A stretch of DNA of 64,000 bases from the NCBI RefSeq assembly GCF_030811835.1, contig NZ_JAUSRO010000015.1, positions 108,238 to 172,237 on the forward strand, given 5' to 3'. Below the pieces are notes generated by a model, which was not told the origin of the DNA, did not search any database, and saw only the letters and a list, made by a program, of their open reading frames with translations. Source of the stretch: Variovorax ginsengisoli. Lineage in GTDB: Bacteria > Pseudomonadota > Gammaproteobacteria > Burkholderiales > Burkholderiaceae_C. Both the position numbers and the translations under genes were made by a program. Shown one piece after another: positions 1-8,051 of the stretch (position 1 is its first letter; the number at the start of each line of letters is the position of its first letter).

Positions 1-792
1 TCCCACGCCGATGATCAGCCCGCCCAGGATCGCGCCCGGCACCGAGGTGAGCCCGCCGAGGATCACCACCGGAAAGGCCTTCAGCGCCACCAGCGAGATC
101 GAGTACTGCACGCCCAGCTTGCTGCCCCAGATGATCCCGGCCACCAGCGCCACGAGCCCACCGACCGACCAGACGATGACCCAGATGCGCCCGAGCGGAA
201 TGCCGATCGATTGCGCCGCCTGGTGGTCGTCGGCCACCGCCCGCAGCGCGCGGCCGGTGCGTGTCTTCTGGAAGAAGAGGGTGAGCAGCGCGACCAGTGC
301 CGCCGCAGCGACCGCTGCATAGAGGTCTTCCTTGTTGAGCAGCAGGCCGCCCTCGAACACGTTCTCCAGCACCAGCATCGGGTCCTTCGGCATGCCGATG
401 TCGATCTTGTAGGTGGCGCTGCCGAAGATCAGCTGGCCGCCGCCGTCGAGCACGTTGGCGATGCCCAGCGTGGCCATCAGCAGCGTGATGCCTTCCTGGT
501 TGACCAGCCGCCGCAGCGCGAAGCGCTCGACCGCCCAGGCCACTGCCACCATGCACAGCGCGGCCGCGATGAAGCCGAGCACGTTCGCCAGCACCTTGCT
601 CTCGAAATGGAACCACTGCGGAAACCATTCCGAGAAGCGCGCCATCGCCAGCGCCGCGAACAGCACCATTGCGCCCTGCGCGAAGTTGAAGACGCCCGAG
701 GCCTTGAAGATCAGCACGAAGCCGAGTGCGACCAGCGCGTACAGCATGCCGACCATCAGGCCGCCGAACAGGGTTTCGAGGAAAAATCCCAT
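1..792 (-). CDS. Branched-chain amino-acid-type ABC transporter permease, LivH family (3' end cut by window)
   Basis: The gene encodes 264 in-frame codons and runs off the window edge, so its C-terminus is missing. The protein is strongly hydrophobic. It opens with MGFFLETLFGGLMVGMLYAL and contains LGFVLIFKASGVFNFAQGAM, both typical of LivH-type inner-membrane permeases that import branched-chain amino acids or related acids such as aromatic degradation intermediates. It begins 2 nt after the stop of the ATP-binding gene upstream, so it is the third gene of an operon that starts with an acyl-CoA synthetase. A synthetase joined to a Liv transporter suggests uptake of a carboxylate that is then activated with CoA; that role is inferred. 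Confidence 0.9.
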   Translation of the reverse strand, partial: MGFFLETLFGGLMVGMLYALVALGFVLIFKASGVFNFAQGAMVLFAALAMARFSEWFPQWFHFESKVLANVLGFIAAALCMVAVAWAVERFALRRLVNQEGITLLMATLGIANVLDGGGQLIFGSATYKIDIGMPKDPMLVLENVFEGGLLLNKEDLYAAVAAAALVALLTLFFQKTRTGRALRAVADDHQAAQSIGIPLGRIWVIVWSVGGLVALVAGIIWGSKLGVQYSISLVALKAFPVVILGGLTSVPGAILGGLIIGVG

Positions 793-794
793 GA

Positions 795-1592
795 TCAATG
801 TTCCACGCCCAGGTATGCCCGGATCACGTCTTCGTTGTTGCGGACTTCATCGGGCGTGCCGTCGCCGATCTTCTTGCCGTAGTCGAGCACCACCACGCGG
901 TCGGAGATGTCCATCACCACGCCCATGTCGTGCTCGATCAGCACGATGGTCGTGCCGAACTCGTCGTTCACGTCGAGGATGAAGCGGCTCATGTCCTGCT
1001 TCTCTTCGACGTTCATGCCGGCCATCGGCTCGTCGAGCAGCAGCACCTGCGGTTCCATCGCGAGTGCGCGGCCAAGGTCGACGCGCTTTTGCAGGCCGTA
1101 GGGCAGTTGGCCCACCGGCGTCTTGCGAAAGGCCTGGATCTCGAGGAAGTCGATGATGCGTTCGACGAACTCGCGCTGCTGCAGCTCCTCGCGTTCGGCC
1201 GAGCCCCAGCCGAAGGGGTTGCGGAAGGCTTGCGCGAGCAGGCCGCTCTTCATCTGCAGGTTGCGGCCCGTCATGATGTTGTCGAGCGCGCTCATGCCCT
1301 TGAAGAGCGCCAGGTTCTGGAAGGTGCGCGCAACGCCCATCTGCGCGACCTGCCGGGAGTTCATGTGCTTGAAGACCTGGCCGCGGAAGGTGATGGAGCC
1401 TTGCTGCGGCTGGTACACGCCGTTGATGCAGTTGAGCATCGAGCTCTTGCCCGCGCCGTTGGGGCCGATGATGGCGCGCACCTCGTGCTCGCGCACGTCG
1501 AAGCTGATGTCCGTCAGCGCCTTCACGCCGCCGAAGCTCAAGCTGATGTTTTGGATGTCCAAGATGACATCACCGGTTTTTCTGTCGCTCAT
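795..1592 (-). CDS. ABC transporter ATP-binding protein, LivG family
   Basis: This 265-residue cytoplasmic ATPase would power the neighbouring Liv permease. It shows a Walker A (GPNGAGKS, residues 43-50), a signature region (LPYGLQKR, about 163-170, the usual LivG variant of LSGGQ), a Walker B (VLLLDEP, 183-189) and the switch histidine at 221. Its length fits LivG. The start ATG overlaps the stop of the acyl-CoA synthetase gene by 4 nt (ATGA), which implies translational coupling. The partner LivF, LivM and binding protein probably lie beyond the window edge. Confidence 0.93.
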   Translation of the reverse strand: MSDRKTGDVILDIQNISLSFGGVKALTDISFDVREHEVRAIIGPNGAGKSSMLNCINGVYQPQQGSITFRGQVFKHMNSRQVAQMGVARTFQNLALFKGMSALDNIMTGRNLQMKSGLLAQAFRNPFGWGSAEREELQQREFVERIIDFLEIQAFRKTPVGQLPYGLQKRVDLGRALAMEPQVLLLDEPMAGMNVEEKQDMSRFILDVNDEFGTTIVLIEHDMGVVMDISDRVVVLDYGKKIGDGTPDEVRNNEDVIRAYLGVEH

Positions 1593-3556
1593 GCGGCGGC
1601 CTTCACTTCGGGATAACGCGTGGCATCGACGATCGGCAGCGTCGCGCTGACCGAGCCGGTGCGGCCGTCCTCGAACTTCACCTGTGTCTCGATGAACTGC
1701 TCGGCGCGGCCGTCGTATAGCGCATCGACCAGCACCGCGTATTTCTGCGCGACGAAGCCGCGCCGCACCTTGCGCGTGCGGGTCATCTCGTCATCGTCGG
1801 GGTCGAGTTCCTTGTGCAGCACCAGGAAGCGGGCGATCTGCGTGTCGGCCATGCCGGATTCGGCGGCCAGGTCTGCGTTCACCTTCTGCACGCACTCGGC
1901 GATCAGCGTCAGCACCTCCGGCTTGCCGGCCAGGTCGACGTAACCGCCATAGGCCAGGCCGCGCCGCTCGGCCCAGTTGCCGACCGCTTCGTAGTCGATG
2001 TTGATGAAGGCGCAGACCTCATCGCGCGCATCGCCAAAGCACACGGCTTCCTTGATCTGCGGGAAGAACTTCAGCTTGTTTTCGATGTAGTTGGGCGCGA
2101 ACATCGCGCCGCCGTGCATGCGGCCCACGTCCTTCGCGCGGTCGATGATGCGCAGGTGGCCTTCGCTGTCGAGCACGCCGGCGTCGCCGGTGTGGAAGTA
2201 GCCGTCGGCATCGAGCACCTCGGCCGTTGCGTCGGGGCGCTTGTAGTACTCCTTGAGCACTGACACGCCGCGCACCAGCACCTCGCCGTTGTCGGCGATG
2301 CGCAGTTCCATGCCCGGTGCCGCAGTGCCGACGGTCTGCAGCTTGACCTTGCCGTCCTGCTGCAGGCAGACGTAGGCGCAGGTCTCGGTCTGGCCGTAGA
2401 ACTGCTTGAGGTTGACGCCGATGGAGCGGTAGAAGCGGAACAGGTCCGGCCCGATGGCCGCGCCCGCCGTGTAGGCCACGCGGATGCGGCTCATGCCCAG
2501 CACGTTGCGCAGCGGCCCGTACACCAGCAGGTCGCCCAGCGCGTACTTGAAGCGGTCGAGGGCGCCCACCGGCGCGCCGTTGAGGATGTCCGCACCGACG
2601 CGTTGCGCCAGCGCCATGCACTTCGCATACAGCCAGCGCTTGGGCGCAGCGGCATCTTCCATGCGGATCGACACGGCGGTCAGCAGGCCTTCGAAGGTGC
2701 GCGGCGGGCCGAAGTAGTAGCTCGGGCCAATCTCTCGCATGTCGTTCATCACCGTCGCGGCCGACTCGGGGCAGTTGAGCGTGAAGCCGCCCACCAGCCA
2801 CTGCGCCACGGAGAACAGGTGGTCGCCCACCCACGCCATCGGCAGGTAGCTCATGATGTTGTCGCCGGGGCCGAGCCTGTCGCTGACCACGCCGCCATGG
2901 CCCGCGGCGATGAAGCTCGCATGCGTCTGGCACACGCCCTTGGGCCGGCCTGTGGTGCCCGAGGTGTAGAGGATCACGCCGACGTCGTCCGGCTCGCCGC
3001 TGGCGATGGCGCGGTCCACATGGCCCGGATGCTGCTGGTCGAAGGCCCGGCCGCGCTCGCGCAGCTCGGTGAAGCTCATCAGCCCCGGCTGCGTGTAGTG
3101 GCGCAGGCCGCGCGGGTCGTCGTAGATGATGTGGCGGATGGCGTGCACCTGGCCTTCGCCCTGCGCCTGCTGCAGCTCGCGGCATTCCAGCAGCTTGTCG
3201 ACCTGCTCCTGGTCTTCGGCGATCACGAACTCGATCGATGCGTCGTTCAGCATGAAGACCATCTCGGCCGCGACCGCATCCTGGTACAGCGGCACCGGCA
3301 CGCCGCGCAGGCTCTGCGCGGCGATCACCGCCATGTACAGGTGTGGCCGGTTGGCGCCCACGATGGCCAGGTTGTCGAAGGGCTTGAAACCCAGGCTCGC
3401 GAGACCGCAGGCCATTTCGCGCACGGCCTGCGCGGTCATCTCCCAGGTCCAGGTCTGCCAGATGCCGAGGTCCTTCTCGCGCACCGCAGCCGCAGTGGGC
3501 TGGCGCTGTGCGTGGTCCAGGAGCAGGCGAGGGAAGGTGGTGGCGGTGGTCTTCAC
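1589..3556 (-). CDS. AMP-dependent acyl-CoA synthetase (FadD/long-chain type)
   Basis: A 655-residue ANL-family enzyme that would activate a carboxylic acid to its acyl-AMP and then its acyl-CoA. The P-loop-like motif YTSGTTGRPKG lies near residues 195-205, and a GYFHTGDAG motif follows in the C-terminal half. The frame stays open far upstream to 4357, but that region overlaps the divergent regulator. I therefore chose the GTG at 3556, where the sequence VKTTATTFPRLLLDHAQ begins to resemble family N-termini. No convincing ribosome binding site precedes it. The substrate is unknown; the Liv-type transporter downstream suggests an imported branched or aromatic acid. Confidence 0.9.
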   Translation of the reverse strand: MKTTATTFPRLLLDHAQRQPTAAAVREKDLGIWQTWTWEMTAQAVREMACGLASLGFKPFDNLAIVGANRPHLYMAVIAAQSLRGVPVPLYQDAVAAEMVFMLNDASIEFVIAEDQEQVDKLLECRELQQAQGEGQVHAIRHIIYDDPRGLRHYTQPGLMSFTELRERGRAFDQQHPGHVDRAIASGEPDDVGVILYTSGTTGRPKGVCQTHASFIAAGHGGVVSDRLGPGDNIMSYLPMAWVGDHLFSVAQWLVGGFTLNCPESAATVMNDMREIGPSYYFGPPRTFEGLLTAVSIRMEDAAAPKRWLYAKCMALAQRVGADILNGAPVGALDRFKYALGDLLVYGPLRNVLGMSRIRVAYTAGAAIGPDLFRFYRSIGVNLKQFYGQTETCAYVCLQQDGKVKLQTVGTAAPGMELRIADNGEVLVRGVSVLKEYYKRPDATAEVLDADGYFHTGDAGVLDSEGHLRIIDRAKDVGRMHGGAMFAPNYIENKLKFFPQIKEAVCFGDARDEVCAFINIDYEAVGNWAERRGLAYGGYVDLAGKPEVLTLIAECVQKVNADLAAESGMADTQIARFLVLHKELDPDDDEMTRTRKVRRGFVAQKYAVLVDALYDGRAEQFIETQVKFEDGRTGSVSATLPIVDATRYPEVKAAA

Positions 3557-3580
3557 GGTGGCTGGATCGTAGGACTCACT

Positions 3581-3610
3581 TTGACGCCAACTTGTCGTTC
3601 CGACGACAAT
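3581..3610 (+). promoter_or_regulatory. Candidate promoter and 18-bp palindromic operator between acyl-CoA synthetase and Crp/Fnr gene
   Basis: TTGACG (3581-3586) and GACAAT (3605-3610) are spaced 18 nt apart, a plausible sigma-70 promoter for the rightward regulator gene. Between and overlapping them lies the perfect inverted repeat TTGTCGT-TCCG-ACGACAA (3592-3609). The position suggests autorepression, or control of both divergent genes, by the Crp/Fnr protein. The site differs from the classical TGTGA-N6-TCACA. Confidence 0.6.
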
Positions 3611-3640
3611 CTGCGGGATACCACTCCCCGGAGTTTCCCG

Positions 3641-4417
3641 ATGCCGATCGGCAGCGCCAATGGCTCGTCCATCCGCGACCGCGTGCGCCCTGCCAGCGCC
3701 GCGGAGCTCGACAACATTCCCTGGCTGCGCACGCTCGAGCCGGTGCAGCGCCGCCGTGCCGAAGGTGTGGTGGTGGTCGGAGAGGCCGAGCCGGGCGATC
3801 TCGTCTGCCGCATCGGCCGTGCGCCGACCTACTGGTTCGGCGTCGTCGAAGGCCTGCTGAAGATGAGCAACGACAACGCAGACGGCACTTCGATGACCTA
3901 CAGCGGCCTGCCGCCCGGCGGCTGGTTTGGCGAGGGCACGGCGATGAAGCGCGAGCCCTACCGCTACAACATCCAGGCGCTGCGCCGCAGCCTGGTGGCC
4001 GGTCTGCCGATCGACGAATTCCACTGGCTGCTGGACCATTCCATCGGCTTCAACCGCTTCGTGATGAACCAGCTCAATGAGCGGCTGGCGCAGTTCATCG
4101 CGGCGCGCGAGGCCGACCGCCTGAACAACCCGGACGTGCGGGTGGCGCGCAACCTGGCGGCGCTCTTCAACCCGGTGCTGTTTCCCGGCGTGGGCCAGCT
4201 GTTGCGCATCACGCAGCAGGAGCTGGCCTACCTGATCGGCCTCTCGCGCCAGCGCGTGAACGAGGCGCTGCGCGCGCTCGAAGCGCAAGGCATGATCCGT
4301 GTTGAATACGGTGGCCTGCGCGTGCTCGACCTGGCCGCCCTGCGCGTCAGCGCCCAAGGGCTGGCGACGCCACCGTTCAACGCATCCAACGCATCCAGAA
4401 TAGAAAGTCCTCGATGA
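3641..4417 (+). CDS. Crp/Fnr family transcriptional regulator
   Basis: A 258-residue protein with an N-terminal cyclic-nucleotide-binding-like beta barrel (for example GGWFGEGTAMKREPYRYNIQ) and a C-terminal winged helix (ITQQELAYLIGLSRQRVNEA, from about residue 189). No cluster of N-terminal cysteines is present, so it is not a classical iron-sulfur Fnr. It is divergent from the acyl-CoA synthetase/Liv operon, with an 18-bp palindrome in the shared promoter, which makes that operon its probable target. The ATG at 3641 follows the promoter elements; the frame is open further upstream but crosses the synthetase gene. Its stop overlaps the next start by 4 nt. Confidence 0.9.
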   Translation: MPIGSANGSSIRDRVRPASAAELDNIPWLRTLEPVQRRRAEGVVVVGEAEPGDLVCRIGRAPTYWFGVVEGLLKMSNDNADGTSMTYSGLPPGGWFGEGTAMKREPYRYNIQALRRSLVAGLPIDEFHWLLDHSIGFNRFVMNQLNERLAQFIAAREADRLNNPDVRVARNLAALFNPVLFPGVGQLLRITQQELAYLIGLSRQRVNEALRALEAQGMIRVEYGGLRVLDLAALRVSAQGLATPPFNASNASRIESPR

Positions 4418-5178
4418 CCCCCGCCTCCCATCTCTTCCTCATCACCGGTGCCTCGTGCGGCATGGGCCGTGCCATGGCCGAACAACTGCTGCAGCCCGGG
4501 CACGTGCTGCTGTGCCTCTCGCGCAAGACCGACCCTGAACTGGACGCGCTCGCCAAGGCGCGCGGTGCCACGCTCGAACAGTGGTCGCAGGACCTGGCCG
4601 ACCCGGTGGTCGCGTCGGCCCGCGTCGCCGCCTGGCTTGCGCAGCAGGACGCGCAAGCCTTCGACAGCGCCACGCTCATCAACAACGCCGGCACCGTGGG
4701 CCGGCTCGGCCCGCTCGCGCAGGGCGATGCAAGCGACCTGTCGCAATCGATTCGCATCGGCCTGGAGGCGCCGCTGCTGCTGACAGGTGCCTTCCTGGGT
4801 GCCACGCGCCCGTGGCGCGCGCGGCGCAAGGTGCTGAACATCTCGTCGGGCCTGGGCCGCAACGCGATGGCCAGCCAGGCGCCGTACTGCGCGGCCAAGG
4901 CGGGCATGGACCACTTCTCGCGCGCGGTAGCGCTGGAAGAGGCAGCCATGCCCAACGGCGCACGCATCGTCTCGCTCGCGCCCGGCGTGATCGACACCGA
5001 CATGCAGGTGCAGATGCGCGGCACCGACGCGAGCCTGTTTCCGGACCAGGGACGCTTCGCCCGGCTCAAGGCCGACGGCCAGCTCACTTCGCCGGCCGAC
5101 GCTGCTGCGCGCCTGCTGGCCTACCTGGCACGCGAAGACTTCGGCTCCACCCCCGTCGCCGACGTGCGCGACGTCTGA
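4414..5178 (+). CDS. SDR family NAD(P)-dependent oxidoreductase
   Basis: A 254-residue classical short-chain dehydrogenase. The Rossmann cofactor motif TGASCGMG is at residues 11-18, the structural NNAG at 90-93, and the catalytic Tyr158-x3-Lys162 (YCAAK) follows a Ser-rich segment (ISSGLG). The C-terminal proline-glycine loop APGVID is also present. The substrate cannot be read from the sequence. Resemblance to sepiapterin/benzil-reductase-like SDRs is possible but unproven. The gene overlaps the Crp/Fnr stop by 4 nt and precedes two short genes on the same strand, so the four probably form one transcript. Confidence 0.9.
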   Translation: MTPASHLFLITGASCGMGRAMAEQLLQPGHVLLCLSRKTDPELDALAKARGATLEQWSQDLADPVVASARVAAWLAQQDAQAFDSATLINNAGTVGRLGPLAQGDASDLSQSIRIGLEAPLLLTGAFLGATRPWRARRKVLNISSGLGRNAMASQAPYCAAKAGMDHFSRAVALEEAAMPNGARIVSLAPGVIDTDMQVQMRGTDASLFPDQGRFARLKADGQLTSPADAAARLLAYLAREDFGSTPVADVRDV

Positions 5179-5190
5179 CGGGAAACTGCC

Positions 5191-5448
5191 ATGGCCACCG
5201 CCCAAGCGATCACCACCGCCGACTACAAGCTCTTTCCCAACCCGCGCAATGTGCATCGCGTGGTGTTCGAGCACCAGGTCTTCGTCCCCCATCCGTACAT
5301 GTTCATCGAGATGGAGAGCTACTACCTGAAGGGGCGCTACAGCCTGTTCGCCGCGCACCGGCTCAGCGACAACAAGGCCGGCCAGCTCGCGACCTTCGAG
5401 TTGCCGGAGGACGAGCAGAAGTTCAAGGACCGGTTCGTTCCCGACTGA
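5191..5448 (+). CDS. Small conserved-looking protein of unknown function
   Basis: An 85-residue soluble protein rich in aromatics (for example HPYMFIEMESYYLKGRYSLF), with no signal peptide, membrane segment or motif that I recognise. It starts 12 nt after the SDR stop behind GGGAAA and ends 13 nt before the glutathione transferase, in the same direction. The tight packing and normal codon use argue that it is real. No function is proposed. Confidence 0.7.
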   Translation: MATAQAITTADYKLFPNPRNVHRVVFEHQVFVPHPYMFIEMESYYLKGRYSLFAAHRLSDNKAGQLATFELPEDEQKFKDRFVPD

Positions 5449-5461
5449 ACCCGCACGCGCC

Positions 5462-6136
5462 ATGCCCGAGATGCCGACCGGCGCGCTGCCGGTGCTCTAC
5501 TCCTTTCGCCGCTGCCCCTATGCGATACGGGCGCGCCTTGCGCTGCATGCAAGCGGCACGCCGTGCGCGCTGCGTGAGGTGGTGCTGCGCGACAAGCCAC
5601 TCGCGCTGCTGGCGGCATCACCACAGGCGACGGTGCCCGTGCTGGTGCTGCGTGATGGCGAGGTGATCGCGCAGAGCCTGGACATCATGCGGTGGGCGCT
5701 GGCCCGCCACGACCCGCAGGGCTGGCTGCGGCCCGGCGTGGGCACGCTCGATGACGCGCTGGCGCTTATCGCCGACTGCGACCTGCATTTCAAGCGCGAC
5801 CTCGACCGCTACAAGTACCCCGGCCGCTACGAGGACGCCGATGCGGATGTGCACCGCTCGCAGGGCGCTGCCTTCCTGATGCGACTCCAGGCGCAGCTGC
5901 AGGCCACGCCCCATCTGGCCGGCGCCCGCAGTGGCCTGGCCGACCATGCCATCGCGCCTTTCGTGCGCCAGTTCGCCATGGTCGAACCCGACTGGTTCGT
6001 CCAGCAGCCCTGGCCGCACCTGCGCGCCTGGCTCGACGGCTGGACCGGCTCAGAAGCGTTTGCAGCAGTCATGCATCGGTACGCGCCATGGCGCGCCTCG
6101 GACACGGTGCCGGTCGTGTTTCCGCCCGGGCACTGA
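5462..6136 (+). CDS. Glutathione S-transferase family protein
   Basis: A 224-residue protein with an N-terminal thioredoxin-like fold: LYSFRRCPYAIRARLAL places C18-P19-Y20 at the glutathione site. It has the ATVPVL cis-proline motif near residue 58 and an all-helical C-terminal half. The CPYA signature is of the glutaredoxin-2/omega-like kind, where cysteine replaces the usual Ser/Tyr, so thiol transfer or dehalogenation is as likely as conjugation. It is last in a rightward gene run and ends 29 nt from the convergent cobalt permease gene. Confidence 0.85.
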   Translation: MPEMPTGALPVLYSFRRCPYAIRARLALHASGTPCALREVVLRDKPLALLAASPQATVPVLVLRDGEVIAQSLDIMRWALARHDPQGWLRPGVGTLDDALALIADCDLHFKRDLDRYKYPGRYEDADADVHRSQGAAFLMRLQAQLQATPHLAGARSGLADHAIAPFVRQFAMVEPDWFVQQPWPHLRAWLDGWTGSEAFAAVMHRYAPWRASDTVPVVFPPGH

Positions 6137-6165
6137 ATCCGCGGCAGCGCGGGCAGCGAGGGGCG

Positions 6166-6849
6166 TCAGAGCGCCTCGGCGTGGTGAAGCCGGCGCTCGA
6201 ACATCGGCGTGCCTTGCAGGCGTGCAGAGCGCTTGGCGACGGCCAGCACGGCCAGGTCGACCAAAGGTTCCACCAGGATCACCGTCATGTAGGCGCTGCC
6301 GAAAGTGGCGATCGTCGTCAGGTTCTCCAGCGTGAAACCGCGGCCATAGATGGCCCAGAAGGCGACCCAGCCGACGATGCCTGCCTGGTAGACGGTGGAC
6401 AGTGCCAGCGCCTGCCGGTAGCGCAGGTCGACGTAGGGCGTATCGGGCGCGATGATGCGGCGGGCCAGCGCCGAGATGGCAAACAGGGGAACGAGCAGGG
6501 TCGTGACGTTCATGCCGTATTGCGGCAGGTCGAAGGGCGCGAAGAACAGGCCCTGCAGCAGCAGGCCCAGCGCCAGCCCGATGGCCGCGGGTGCGGCACC
6601 GAACAGCAGCAGCAGCGTCGACCCGAGGATGAGGTGGACCTCGGAGACACCGACGGGCTGGTGCGGGAGCACCTCGAAGAAGCAGAACACCAGGGCCGTC
6701 GTGGCGGCAATGCGTCCGAGCAGCGAGAGGGCGCCACACTGGCGCCGCGCGGCTGCGGCCAGATGCAGGGCGTAGGCGCCAGCCCCCGCTGCAGTGACAT
6801 AGCTCAGACCGATTTTTCCGGCATCTACCAGGCCAGGTTCGATGTGCAT
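6166..6849 (-). CDS. CbiM-like energy-coupling-factor permease, probable cobalt uptake protein
   Basis: A 227-residue membrane protein with about six hydrophobic segments. It begins MHIEPGLV: the Met-His start matches the metal-ligand N-terminus of CbiM/NikM proteins, and H72 in SEVHLILGS is a candidate for their second conserved histidine. It is the last gene of the nitrile hydratase operon, 79 nt after the accessory gene, with an AAAGGAA ribosome site. A cobalt permease fits the cobalt-type enzyme upstream. No CbiN, CbiQ or CbiO gene is adjacent, so it is either a solo transporter or borrows an ATPase from elsewhere. Cobalt as the substrate is inferred. Confidence 0.8.
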   Translation of the reverse strand: MHIEPGLVDAGKIGLSYVTAAGAGAYALHLAAAARRQCGALSLLGRIAATTALVFCFFEVLPHQPVGVSEVHLILGSTLLLLFGAAPAAIGLALGLLLQGLFFAPFDLPQYGMNVTTLLVPLFAISALARRIIAPDTPYVDLRYRQALALSTVYQAGIVGWVAFWAIYGRGFTLENLTTIATFGSAYMTVILVEPLVDLAVLAVAKRSARLQGTPMFERRLHHAEAL

Positions 6850-6928
6850 GATGGTTCCTTTGCCGTCGTCTGGACGGTCTCGATGGATGGACGAAGGGGT
6901 GAAAGGGAAAGGGGCTGAAGCGGCGGTC

Positions 6929-7375
6929 TCAAACCGCGCAGGCCGGGCTCACGGCGACGGGCTCCCGTCGGGGTGCATGCTCGTGCGCGTGGGCGGGCGG
7001 GCAACTTGCGCTGGCCAATGAGACCGGCTGTCCATGGGGTGTGTTCAGGTAGGCCTGTCGCCACTCCCGAGCGCGGCGGGTGATGTCGTTGTCTGCCGCC
7101 AGACCCAGGGAGGCCACCAGCTTCTCCATCGCCGGGACCCACTGACGGTAGTAAGCGTCGTTGATGCTTTCGCTGGGTCGAGCGGGTGCGGCCTTGATCT
7201 CTTCGCTGAAGATCTGCACCCAGTCACGCCAGGGGAAAAGCCCGGCCTGGTGCAGATTGACGACGAGGAAGAAAGCCTCGGCCTGCCAGGGTTTGTCGAA
7301 CGCCGGAGCCTCGCTCAGTTGCAGGGAAGGCCCAGCGCGGCCGGTGTCCATGGCGGTGCTCATGGCGGACTTCAT
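6929..7375 (-). CDS. Nitrile hydratase accessory (activator) protein
   Basis: A 148-residue protein resembling the small activator encoded beside nitrile hydratases (FDKPWQAEAFFLVVNLHQAG, FPWRDWVQIFSEEI). Family members shuttle or insert the metal into the alpha subunit. The tail is unusual: C125, H129, H131, H133 and C146 make a His/Cys-rich end that could bind cobalt. Translation starts at the ATG at 7375, which overlaps the beta-subunit stop as ATGA. An in-frame upstream ATG lies inside the beta gene and was not used. Confidence 0.87.
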   Translation of the reverse strand: MKSAMSTAMDTGRAGPSLQLSEAPAFDKPWQAEAFFLVVNLHQAGLFPWRDWVQIFSEEIKAAPARPSESINDAYYRQWVPAMEKLVASLGLAADNDITRRAREWRQAYLNTPHGQPVSLASASCPPAHAHEHAPRREPVAVSPACAV

Positions 7376-8025
7376 GCTGCCTCCAGGTAGCTGTCCCACA
7401 GGTCGATGCACACAGTGTCGGGCCGGTTCACGCCCCACAGCTCCTTGGCGGTGAAGCGCACGGCGTAGACCTGCTGGGGCTGCTCGCCCTGTCCATGGGC
7501 CATGGTGTCCGGTGTCGCGAAAGCGCCATGGACCATCTCCACGGTGCCGACCTTTCCACGCGCGTAGCGCGGCAGTCGCGTGTGCGTGACCGGATTCAGG
7601 TTCTTGGCCCGGACCGTGTCCCCTGCGTGAAAGCGGCCGGGCACGTCTTCCTTGGCCCGCGCGGAGGCGCCACCCAACACCACAGGCTCAACCATGTCGA
7701 CGGTCAGCACCGGTGGCGGCGTGGACGGCTGGGTCGGCGTGGCTTCGCCGCTGAGCTCCGCGGCGGTGATCATGCCCTTCTCCGTCAGCAGCGTTTCGAA
7801 GGCGTGCAGCCAGTGCTCGTAGTAGCTGCCCTCCAGGTAATGCGCCGGCCCCATGCGCTCGATGGCGTGGCGGAACTCGTCCACGTTGAAATGCCCGCCC
7901 ACGAACAACGAGGCGAAAAGAGGGAATGTCCGTCGTTCCCATTCGTGATGGAACCGAGGTTCGTCCCGCGGCGGATCGATGGGGCCCATGCCGTGCATGC
8001 CGCCCAGATCGTGAATGCCATTCAT
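7372..8025 (-). CDS. Nitrile hydratase subunit beta
   Basis: A 217-residue protein starting MNGIHDLGGMHGMGPI, the hallmark N-terminus of nitrile hydratase beta. Its C-terminal SH3-like barrel is present (GDTVRAKNLNPVTHTRLPRY, then VYAVRF and DLWDSYLE). With alpha it forms the cytoplasmic enzyme that hydrates nitriles to amides. The frame is open further upstream, but the canonical N-terminus fixes the ATG at 8025, 26 nt after the alpha stop. It overlaps the accessory gene by 4 nt. Confidence 0.95.
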   Translation of the reverse strand: MNGIHDLGGMHGMGPIDPPRDEPRFHHEWERRTFPLFASLFVGGHFNVDEFRHAIERMGPAHYLEGSYYEHWLHAFETLLTEKGMITAAELSGEATPTQPSTPPPVLTVDMVEPVVLGGASARAKEDVPGRFHAGDTVRAKNLNPVTHTRLPRYARGKVGTVEMVHGAFATPDTMAHGQGEQPQQVYAVRFTAKELWGVNRPDTVCIDLWDSYLEAA

Positions 8026-8051
8026 ACGGTGCTCCTTGTCGTCGAAGGGTT

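Noticed and set aside
6850..6928. Cobalamin or metal riboswitch ahead of the CbiM-like gene
   Set aside because: The gap is 79 nt, too short for a cobalamin riboswitch, and none of its conserved boxes is visible.
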